NCBI GenBank assembly: GCA_900556195.1
Contig: USOJ01000106.1
Span: 1-5,098, forward strand
Length of the DNA stretch: 5,098 nucleotides
From: an uncultured Eubacteriales bacterium
GTDB lineage: Bacteria > Bacillota > Clostridia > Christensenellales > Borkfalkiaceae
Reading direction: 5' to 3'
Shown piece after piece: positions 1 through 5,098 of the stretch. The first letter of the stretch is position 1; each line of letters begins with the position of its first letter. The notes beneath the pieces were generated by a model. The model searched no databases. It was not told where the DNA came from and was given only the letters and a program-made list of their open reading frames with translations. Made by a program: the position numbers and the translations under genes.

Positions 1-651
1 GTAATCGGTCCGTCCGGTTGCGGAAAAACAAGCGTACTTTCTATAATTGCGGGACTTATAAAACCGAGCAGCGGCGAATTGATATTCGGCGGCAATTCGA
101 AAACGTCCGATTCGTCTATCGGTTATATGCTTCAAAAAGACGAACTATTCCCTTGGAGAACGATTGAAGGCAACGCTTATCTTCCGCTTGAAATAAAACG
201 CGACAAAGACGAAAAACATCGCAAAATCGTTGAAAAACTCTTAAAAAAATATAATTTATGGGAATTCAGAAAATCTTACCCGCATGAACTTTCAGGTGGT
301 ATGCGGCAGCGCGCCGCGCTCATCAGAACACTCGCGTCTTCGCCCGAACTTTTACTTTTAGACGAGCCGTTTTCGGCTCTCGATTATCAGACGAGATTAG
401 CGGTATGCGACGACGTTTACGATATAATCAAAAGCGAACGAAAAACGGCTATTCTCGTAACTCACGACATATCGGAAGCGATTGCGACTTCGGATAAAAT
501 AGTCGTACTTTCCGCCCGTCCGTCAAAAGTCGTAAATATACACGATATAGACACAGATAAATCGCTTACACCGTTAAAACGCAGAGAAGAAGCAGGTTTT
601 TCAAAGTGGTTTGAAAGACTTTGGAGGGAACTTAACGATGAAAAAAAATAA
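1..651 (+). CDS. ABC transporter ATP-binding protein, nitrate/sulfonate/taurine type (5' partial)
   Basis: This is the cytoplasmic ATPase subunit of an ABC importer; it hydrolyses ATP to drive uptake through the membrane protein encoded next door. The frame is open from base 1 and 216 residues are visible. Numbering from the window edge, they show Walker A GPSGCGKTS (3-11), a Q-loop with Q45 followed by ELFPWRT, signature LSGGMRQ (97-103), Walker B LLLLDEP (117-123), D-loop SALD (125-128) and H-loop His155 in LVTHD. The 'PWRT' after the Q-loop and the 'LSARPSKV' stretch after the H-loop fit the SsuB/TauB/NrtD family. These proteins usually have about 250 residues, so roughly 35-45 N-terminal residues, including the A-loop, are off the left edge. 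The gene overlaps the permease gene by 14 bases, supporting one operon. All catalytic motifs are intact. Substrate could be a sulfonate, nitrate, a thiamine precursor or something else; these residues do not decide it. Confidence 0.95.
   Translation, partial: VIGPSGCGKTSVLSIIAGLIKPSSGELIFGGNSKTSDSSIGYMLQKDELFPWRTIEGNAYLPLEIKRDKDEKHRKIVEKLLKKYNLWEFRKSYPHELSGGMRQRAALIRTLASSPELLLLDEPFSALDYQTRLAVCDDVYDIIKSERKTAILVTHDISEAIATSDKIVVLSARPSKVVNIHDIDTDKSLTPLKRREEAGFSKWFERLWRELNDEKK
623..628 (+). promoter_or_regulatory. Shine-Dalgarno site of the permease gene
   Basis: GGAGGG lies inside the last codons of the ATPase gene, 9 bases before the ATG at 638. This strong site decides the permease start: an in-frame TTG at 611 lies upstream of it and would put the ribosome site inside the coding region. 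It also suggests that translation of the permease is coupled to that of the ATPase. Confidence 0.85.
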
Positions 652-1456
652 AACCGATTTTTCGAGAGAACATTTGCTTTTCGTTAAAAAAAGAAGGCAA
701 AATACTATATTCATACACGCCGTAAGAATCGCCGTTTTGATTATATTTTTCACTTTATGGGAATTGGCGGCTAAATTCGAGTTGATTGACAGTTTTTTAA
801 TGAGTTCGCCTTCGAGAATAGTAATAACTATTAAAGATTTAATCAAAAACGGCGATTTATGGAAGCATATCGGTACTACTCTTTACGAAACTTTTGCCGG
901 ATTTGCGATTGCAACTATTATCGGAACGGCAGTTGCGATACTCCTATGGTGGTCCGAAACCTTACGAAAAATAGCGGAACCGTATATAATCGTACTTAAT
1001 TCATTGCCTAAAATCGCGTTAGGTCCGATAATTATCGTGTGGTTCGGAAGCGGTATGAAATCCATAGTCTTTATGGCTGTAATCATAACCGTAATAGTAA
1101 CCACGATAACTATGCAAAACGGATTTCTCGCGACCGAAGAAGGGAAAATAATGTTGATGAAATCTTTGGGCGCGAATAAATTTCAGATTTTGACGAAACT
1201 CGTGCTCCCCTGTTCTCTGCCGACTTTTATATCTTGTCTGAAGATAAACGTCGGTATGGCGTGGATAGGCTCGATTATGGGTGAATATCTTACGTCCCGT
1301 CAAGGCATCGGCTACTTAATAGTGTACGGCGGTCAGGTTTTCAAACTCGATCTCGTAATGGCGAGTACCGTAATATTATGCGCATTGGCAGGACTAATGT
1401 ACGCGATAGTAGCCCTTTTCGAAAAAATCGCAACGAAAAGAGCAGAAAAGAAATAA
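638..1456 (+). CDS. ABC transporter permease, SsuC/TauC-like (nitrate/sulfonate/taurine family)
   Basis: This is the membrane channel subunit of the importer powered by the preceding ATPase. It has 272 residues, a full length for the BPD_transp_1 permease family. A short basic N-terminal tail (1-25) is followed by hydrophobic segments at about 26-46, 84-104, 118-137, 141-160, 192-213 and 238-262, as expected for six membrane helices. The cytoplasmic EAA loop that docks on the ATPase is seen at about 166-180 (ATEEGKIMLMKSLGA), followed by the typical 'LVLPCSLPTFISCLK' (188-202). 'WELAAKFELID' near the N-terminus and 'LPKIALGPIIIVWFG' (123-137) are characteristic of SsuC/TauC-like permeases. 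The ATG at 638 is preferred over the TTG at 611 because GGAGGG lies 9 bases upstream of it. The gene overlaps the ATPase by 14 bases and ends at TAA 1454-1456, ahead of a terminator. No substrate-binding protein gene follows, so the third component must lie off the left edge or elsewhere. Family assignment is firm; substrate is unknown. Confidence 0.94.
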   Translation: MKKNKTDFSREHLLFVKKRRQNTIFIHAVRIAVLIIFFTLWELAAKFELIDSFLMSSPSRIVITIKDLIKNGDLWKHIGTTLYETFAGFAIATIIGTAVAILLWWSETLRKIAEPYIIVLNSLPKIALGPIIIVWFGSGMKSIVFMAVIITVIVTTITMQNGFLATEEGKIMLMKSLGANKFQILTKLVLPCSLPTFISCLKINVGMAWIGSIMGEYLTSRQGIGYLIVYGGQVFKLDLVMASTVILCALAGLMYAIVALFEKIATKRAEKK

Positions 1457-1515
1457 TTGTAAAAACAAAGATATTATCGTTGATTTTTATAATTTTTACG
1501 AAAAACGGAATATAT

Positions 1516-1554
1516 AAAAGCGACGCATACGATTACCGCATACGTCGCTTTTTT
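1516..1554. terminator. Rho-independent terminator, probably bidirectional
   Basis: The left arm 1516-1525 (AAAAGCGACG) pairs perfectly with 1543-1552 (CGTCGCTTTT). The stem continues inward past two C/A mismatches (1526/1542 and 1529/1539) with pairs 1527-1541, 1528-1540, 1530-1538 and 1531-1537, closing on a 5-base loop (ATTAC). A run of six T (1549-1554) gives the U-tract for the plus-strand importer operon, 60 bases after its stop codon. On the minus strand the tail reads TTTTATATATT, and the hairpin begins about 20 bases past the stop of the last minus gene, so it can end both converging transcripts. The rest of the intergenic stretch (1457-1515, 1556-1574) is AT-rich, with nothing else I can support. 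Confidence 0.85.
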
Positions 1555-1574
1555 ATTAAATTTAATTACTTAGT

Positions 1575-2375
1575 TCAATGTAATTTCTTATAGATGTAAT
1601 CGTTTTTATATTTCGCGTCGTCGTCAACTTCGCCGCCGAGTTCTTCGATTGCAAGTTTGATTTCTTTATAATCGAGATATGAGAGAGAGGAACGTTTGAT
1701 AGTCGAATACAAAACGTCGAGCGCCCGTTCATCGCCGTACTTACCGAGATATTCCGCGTTTACCGAATAATCATTCGGATTATCTTCGAAGTTTTTTACA
1801 AGTAAACGGTAAACCCTGTCGTCGGGCGAACAGGCAGATAAAATCTCGACGAAATATTTTTTCGCCTTATTCGAATTTCCGAAGTTATCGAGTATATCCT
1901 CTTTTACCTCGTCCGCGTCGTCTTTAAGAATTTCCGTTATGGTTTCGGCAAGACTGTCGCCGCAATCGTCGCTTGAAAGAACGTCGACCAACACGCCGTA
2001 TGATTCTCTTACTCTTTTATCGAATCTTATCACGTTAAGGCAATAAGTAGCCAATTCGTCGCTGCCATTTACGCTTATACACCCAAGTAAGCCGTTAAAA
2101 ACGCCTTTTCTGCGCGTAAGTTCGTCGCAAAGGAAATCCGAAACCGAAATTCCTCCCGAAACGCAACTTTTAAGGCAATCTATAAGTTCGTCGTCGGTTA
2201 AATCGGCAAAATATCGTTTAGGCGATTTCCCGTTTAACTCTTTAAGCGGAGTATCACCGAATTCGTTATAAATTTCCCCTACTTTGTTTTCGAGTTCGTC
2301 TTCGGTAAATTTACCGCTGTTTTTAATTATATAATTTCTAAAATAATTTTCAAATAAAGAATCGATGTCTACCAT
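1575..2375 (-). CDS. Conserved hypothetical protein with HEAT-like helical repeats at the C-terminus
   Basis: I do not recognise a named family for this 266-residue soluble protein, which is acidic overall by eye. It has no signal peptide or membrane segment. The N-terminal part (1-90) is helical and holds 'DTPLKELNGKSPKRYF' (41-56), then 'ADLTDDELIDCLKSC' and 'ISVSDFLCDELTRR' (76-89), which look like a conserved domain. From about 120 on, paired amphipathic helices follow (about 139-163, 169-195, 203-228, 231-248). The segment 'YLGKYGDERALDVLYSTI' (209-226) plus 'EIKLAIEELGGE' (238-249) closely resembles a HEAT repeat unit. HEAT arrays usually serve as protein-binding scaffolds, so a binding role is inferred. 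The ATG at 2375 lies 2 bases after the stop of the TPR gene and has AAAGG (2382-2386) 6 bases upstream. It is the last gene of the minus-strand operon. Seven cysteines show no clear metal-binding pattern. The gene is well supported; its function is unknown. Confidence 0.85.
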   Translation of the reverse strand: MVDIDSLFENYFRNYIIKNSGKFTEDELENKVGEIYNEFGDTPLKELNGKSPKRYFADLTDDELIDCLKSCVSGGISVSDFLCDELTRRKGVFNGLLGCISVNGSDELATYCLNVIRFDKRVRESYGVLVDVLSSDDCGDSLAETITEILKDDADEVKEDILDNFGNSNKAKKYFVEILSACSPDDRVYRLLVKNFEDNPNDYSVNAEYLGKYGDERALDVLYSTIKRSSLSYLDYKEIKLAIEELGGEVDDDAKYKNDYIYKKLH

Positions 2376-2377
2376 AT

Positions 2378-4075
2378 TTAACCTTTGTCGGCATAACTTA
2401 ACAATTCGTCGACGTTTTCTTTTTTTGCATTGAAAAACTTATATAACATATTCTTCGCGTTAGCCCTCGTTTTAACGGCGTCGGAATATATAAATATCGC
2501 GCAAGCCAAAGAGCAAACGTCTTTCGCTTTGGTTATCGCTTTATTTCTTATAAGTAAACGCTGAAAATCTTCTGCGCCGCCGTACAGTTTGGAATAATCG
2601 CAATCGAAAAGCATAGTGCATAATCCTAAAGCGTACGAATACGCAGCGGTAAATTGCTCGTATCCTCTCTGGACGAAACACGGCATATCTATTATTATTT
2701 TTTTGAAATATCCGTTGTAAGTCATACCGATGTCGCCGTAAAATCCGAAATCGCAGAGCATAGAAACGTACTTACGTTTGATTTCGCCGCTTAACTTATT
2801 CAAAACGAGTTTTTTTGAAAGATACCTTCTGAAAGTTTCGCCGTTCTGTACGCAAATCAATCCCGCAGCCGTTTGTAACGCAGAATCTTCCGCCTCTATC
2901 GCCCAATCGATATACTCGCGAACGGTATCCGCGCCGACGTCCGTAATTTTGACTTCTTTTCTGAATAATTGCAACAAAACCGAAAGTCTCTTTTCCGCCG
3001 CGTCTATCGGCATTTCAAAAGAAACGCCTATTTTTTTTATCTCGACGTTTCCGTTTTCCGCTTTGTCCGCTAATTTTTTATAATACAAAGCGTTAGAATT
3101 GAGCGTATATACGTACTCTTTTGCAAATAATTCTCTCGCGCGCGAATAATCGCCGCGGTTGTATTCGATTACGCCTTTTAAGTGCAACAAGCCCTTTTCA
3201 AACGGGAATTCGGGCAAATATTTATCAAGCAATTTAACGGCGGATTCTTCGTCTTCGTAATCGTATAAGGTAGCGATTTGCATATATCTCTCGTCGCTTC
3301 CGTTCGTTTCAAACCGTGCGATTTTTTCTAAATATTCACTGCATTTTTCGTTATCGTAAAGCGTTGAATACAAGTACACGGGAAGCGTCATTTCACGAAC
3401 GGTTATTTTGTCTCCCAATTCCGTCAAAGCGAGTTCCATATCCTTTTTTGCCGCATCGTTGTCGTTTAACGAAAATTCCGCGTAGGCTTTTTCCCAAAGC
3501 GCGTCGCCTTTAAGAGATTTATATTCCGCCGCTTTTTCGGCGTTTTTAATCGCTTTTTCGTACTCCGCGCCGGCATTGCATTTTCTTGCCGCTTCGAGAT
3601 ATTCTTCGTATTTCGATTTGCCGTCGGCAGAATACGCAATCTTAAATTGCGAACGAAAATCATCGAAATCCTCTTCGCGATCGTTCATAAATTCGTCTAA
3701 AACGTCGTTATAAAGGCAGGATTCCGCGCCGGGGCATTCAAATTGTCTGTCAAAATAATAAGTCGCCCGTTCTTTATCGCCCTTGAAGTAATAGTTCGCG
3801 CCCAGACCGTTGAAACCGTCGGCATAATATTCTTCGGGCGCATTTGCGAGAAATTCGTTCCATTTGTCTATCGCGAGATCGTAAAGCCCCATTTCGGAAT
3901 ATATATCCGCCATATGCGCGTAAGCGTTTCGGCTGCAATTTTTACGCTTCGTATAAAAATATAAAGCGTAAAGCGCGGCGGAGTAATCACCTTCGTCGCA
4001 CTTCTTATTAGCGTAAGCCGAAATTTCGTCAAGCGTTTTTTTGAATTGTATTACGTTCGTCTTTTTTTCGTTCAT
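2378..4075 (-). CDS. Tetratricopeptide (TPR) repeat protein of unknown function
   Basis: This is a 565-residue soluble protein without signal peptide or membrane helix, hence probably cytoplasmic. The N-terminal two thirds are TPR-like helix pairs. The clearest units are about 16-49 (with 'GDYSAALYALYFY'), 50-83 ('AHMADIYSEMGLYDLAIDKW'), 84-117 ('GANYYFKGDKERATYYFDRQ'), 156-188 ('EYEKAIKNAEKAAEY'), 189-222 ('ALWEKAYAEFSLNDNDAAKK'), 262-295 and 296-329 ('HLKGVIEYNRGDYSRARELF'). Such repeats normally form a curved surface that binds other proteins. From about 345 the pattern fades into a separate region starting 'KIGVSFEMPIDAAEKRLSVL' and running to about 555, helical in appearance, with no motif I can name. 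The start ATG overlaps the hslO stop (ATGA, 4072-4075), with AGGA only 3 bases upstream, so translation is probably coupled to hslO. The next gene starts 2 bases after its stop. Context suggests a role linked to the chaperone or to stress, but that is inference. Gene and TPR call are firm; function is unknown. Confidence 0.9.
   Translation of the reverse strand: MNEKKTNVIQFKKTLDEISAYANKKCDEGDYSAALYALYFYTKRKNCSRNAYAHMADIYSEMGLYDLAIDKWNEFLANAPEEYYADGFNGLGANYYFKGDKERATYYFDRQFECPGAESCLYNDVLDEFMNDREEDFDDFRSQFKIAYSADGKSKYEEYLEAARKCNAGAEYEKAIKNAEKAAEYKSLKGDALWEKAYAEFSLNDNDAAKKDMELALTELGDKITVREMTLPVYLYSTLYDNEKCSEYLEKIARFETNGSDERYMQIATLYDYEDEESAVKLLDKYLPEFPFEKGLLHLKGVIEYNRGDYSRARELFAKEYVYTLNSNALYYKKLADKAENGNVEIKKIGVSFEMPIDAAEKRLSVLLQLFRKEVKITDVGADTVREYIDWAIEAEDSALQTAAGLICVQNGETFRRYLSKKLVLNKLSGEIKRKYVSMLCDFGFYGDIGMTYNGYFKKIIIDMPCFVQRGYEQFTAAYSYALGLCTMLFDCDYSKLYGGAEDFQRLLIRNKAITKAKDVCSLACAIFIYSDAVKTRANAKNMLYKFFNAKKENVDELLSYADKG
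2382..2386 (-). promoter_or_regulatory. Shine-Dalgarno site of the HEAT-like gene
   Basis: On the minus strand AAAGG lies 6 bases before the ATG at 2375 and inside the last codons of the TPR gene. It supports the chosen start and coupled translation of the two genes. Confidence 0.65.
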
Positions 4076-4941
4076 TTATCCTGCGAGCCGAAAAGTCTGT
4101 CTGCGTCTTCCGCTTTGTAAACGTACTTGCGATTACAAAACTCACAACTGACTTCAACTTTTCCTTCTTTTTCGACGGTATCTAAAAATTCGTTCTTTCC
4201 GAGCGAAATCAAAACTTTGTCTATGTAACTTTGCGAACAATTGCATTTATAGCGAGTTTCGGTTTCCGTGAACGCGTACTCCGAAAAGTATTTTTCGCAT
4301 ACACCCTTGCCACCGTCGTCGCTTATTTTAAGGCTTATATCGTCAAAGCAATTTATAAGACATTCCGCTTTCACGAGGTCTTCTTCGGGGCAATCAGGTA
4401 AAGGCTGAACTATTACCGCCCCTGCGCCCAAGCAAAGTCCGTCTTTGCCGATAAGAACGCCTATCGCCATAGCCGTAGGTTGCTGTTCGCTATAAGCGTA
4501 ATAAGCCGTAAAATCTTCGGCTATTTCTCCGCTTATAAGTCTGCACCTGCCGACGTAAGGATCTTTCAAACCTAAATCTTTAACGACGGTTATATATCCG
4601 TTTTTACCGACGACCGCCGAAACGTCCAATTTGCCGTTAGGTTTAAGCGGAACGTCGATATGCGGATTATAGATACACCCTCTGACGTTTCCCTCGCCGT
4701 CGCCCGCGGTAACGATTTTACCGCCGAGACCACCGCCGTCGATCGTAACCGAAAGTTTGGCGTTTTCGTCTTTAAGACCCGACGTCATAAACGCCGTAGC
4801 GGTTAAAGTCCTGCCGAGAGCCGCCGCGCAAACGGGCGATAAACCGTGAATTTTTATCGCTTCGTTTACGATATCAGTCGTATCGAGCACCGCAAGCGAA
4901 ATGCGATTATCGAATATCAGAGTTTTATAAATCTTACCCAT
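4072..4941 (-). CDS. hslO: Hsp33 redox-regulated molecular chaperone
   Basis: Hsp33 is a cytoplasmic holdase that binds unfolding proteins during oxidative and heat stress. In the family, oxidation of four zinc-bound cysteines unfolds the C-terminal switch and activates the protein. The 289 residues match the usual length of about 290. The N-terminal substrate-binding domain shows 'HGLSPVCAAALGRTLTATAF' (32-51), 'IDGGGLGGKIVTAGDGEGNVRG' spread over 67-88 and 'YNPHIDVPL' (91-99). The linker region shows 'YYAYSEQQPTA' (147-157) and 'GAVIVQPLPDC' (174-184). The zinc switch is complete: Cys233-x-Cys235 and Cys266-x-x-Cys269, the CxC plus CxxC spacing of the family, so a working redox switch is expected. 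The ATG at 4941 lies 2 bases after the stop of the upstream gene. Only A-rich sequence and no clear Shine-Dalgarno site precedes it, which points to translational coupling. The stop overlaps the TPR gene start by 4 bases. Confidence 0.97.
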   Translation of the reverse strand: MGKIYKTLIFDNRISLAVLDTTDIVNEAIKIHGLSPVCAAALGRTLTATAFMTSGLKDENAKLSVTIDGGGLGGKIVTAGDGEGNVRGCIYNPHIDVPLKPNGKLDVSAVVGKNGYITVVKDLGLKDPYVGRCRLISGEIAEDFTAYYAYSEQQPTAMAIGVLIGKDGLCLGAGAVIVQPLPDCPEEDLVKAECLINCFDDISLKISDDGGKGVCEKYFSEYAFTETETRYKCNCSQSYIDKVLISLGKNEFLDTVEKEGKVEVSCEFCNRKYVYKAEDADRLFGSQDK

Positions 4942-4943
4942 TT

Positions 4944-5096
4944 TTACTTTTTATTTTTCTTTTTGTTCTTTTTATCCGCCGCATCGTCCGTATCGGCGTC
5001 GTCTTTCTTTTTAGGCGTGTCGGCAGAATTCATAAGTTCGTCGATAGTCGGCGCAATATCGCCGCTGTGTTCTTCAACGTACTTATCGCTGTCTTC
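4944..5096 (-). CDS. C-terminal end of an unidentified protein with a charged low-complexity tail (5' partial)
   Basis: Reading the minus strand from the right edge gives 50 residues followed by TAA (4946-4944). They begin EDSDKYVEEHSGDIAPTIDE, continue LMNSADTPKK, then turn into an Asp/Ala/Lys-rich tail ending KKNKKKNKK. The frame is open to the window edge and ends 2 bases before the hslO start, matching the tight spacing of the other minus-strand genes, so it is the upstream partner in the operon. The tail is probably disordered; lysine-rich ends often touch nucleic acids or acidic surfaces, but that is general knowledge and not evidence here. In some Firmicutes ftsH lies just before hslO and has a variable charged tail, so FtsH is one candidate; nothing visible confirms it. 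The catalytic or folded part is outside the window. Confidence 0.7.
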   Translation of the reverse strand, partial: EDSDKYVEEHSGDIAPTIDELMNSADTPKKKDDADTDDAADKKNKKKNKK

Positions 5097-5098
5097 AC

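Noticed and set aside
611..637. Upstream in-frame TTG as start of the permease gene
   Set aside because: It would place the strong GGAGGG site inside the coding region and add nine residues untypical of the family; the ATG at 638 has the correct spacing to that site.
601..1303. Several open frames on the minus strand across the permease gene (601-846, 883-1104, 1019-1303)
   Set aside because: They lie antisense to a well-supported gene, show no recognisable motifs, and have no ribosome site or operon spacing; they are shadows of the permease reading frame.
1459..1499. Inverted repeat GTAAAAA / TTTTTAC in the intergenic region
   Set aside because: It is a 7-base, almost pure A/T match with a 27-base spacer in an AT-rich region, expected by chance and thermodynamically weak.
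1378..1593. Plus-strand open frame running from the permease end through the terminator
   Set aside because: It crosses the hairpin and T-run and ends inside the opposing gene; the product is low-complexity and has no motif.
2778..3964. Plus-strand and alternate-frame open frames inside the TPR gene (2778-3083, 3316-3513, 3466-3663, 3743-3964)
   Set aside because: All are embedded in the TPR coding sequence, which has consistent repeat structure; these frames give no credible protein signature.
4372..4390. Frameshift or missing residues in the hslO redox switch
   Set aside because: Checked the reading frame through the linker and the zinc site; all four cysteines and the normal length are present, so the gene is intact.
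4942..4975. Promoter in the A-rich stretch before hslO
   Set aside because: The A-richness comes from lysine and asparagine codons of the upstream gene, and I cannot see a paired -35/-10 arrangement with acceptable spacing.

Overview
The window is a compact bacterial chromosomal segment in which two transcription units converge. Protein content, tight gene packing, frequent Lys/Asp/Glu/Tyr residues, moderately AT-rich composition and a Firmicutes-style Hsp33 all suggest an uncultured-type member of the Clostridia or a related Bacillota lineage. That placement is inference from protein style; the window holds no rRNA or other phylogenetic marker.

Plus strand, 1-1456: the 3' end of an importer operon. 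It begins inside an ABC ATPase gene, whose N-terminus lies off the left edge and which carries a complete Walker A, Q-loop, signature, Walker B and H-loop set. A membrane permease of the nitrate/sulfonate/taurine (SsuC/TauC-like) type follows. The two genes overlap by 14 bases, with a strong Shine-Dalgarno site inside the end of the ATPase gene, so they almost certainly encode one transporter. No substrate-binding protein is visible, and the substrate cannot be told from these two subunits.

Centre, 1457-1574: a short intergenic region between the converging genes. It contains one long hairpin (1516-1552) followed by a T-run, read as a rho-independent terminator that probably serves both directions.

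Minus strand, 5098 down to 1575: four genes packed head to tail with gaps of 2 bases, a 4-base ATGA overlap, and 2 bases. In transcription order they are the C-terminal tail of an unidentified, strongly charged protein; hslO (redox-switched chaperone Hsp33, complete, with all four zinc-binding cysteines); a 565-residue TPR-repeat protein; and a 266-residue protein with apparent HEAT-like helical repeats at its C-terminus. The packing implies one mRNA. Two helical-repeat scaffold proteins coupled to a chaperone gene form the most interesting arrangement here, and a proteostasis or stress-related role is a reasonable but unproven inference. The operon promoter lies beyond the right edge.

I see no tRNA, rRNA, insertion sequence, CRISPR array, prophage part or riboswitch. 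Apart from the importer and Hsp33, the content is conserved-hypothetical in nature.
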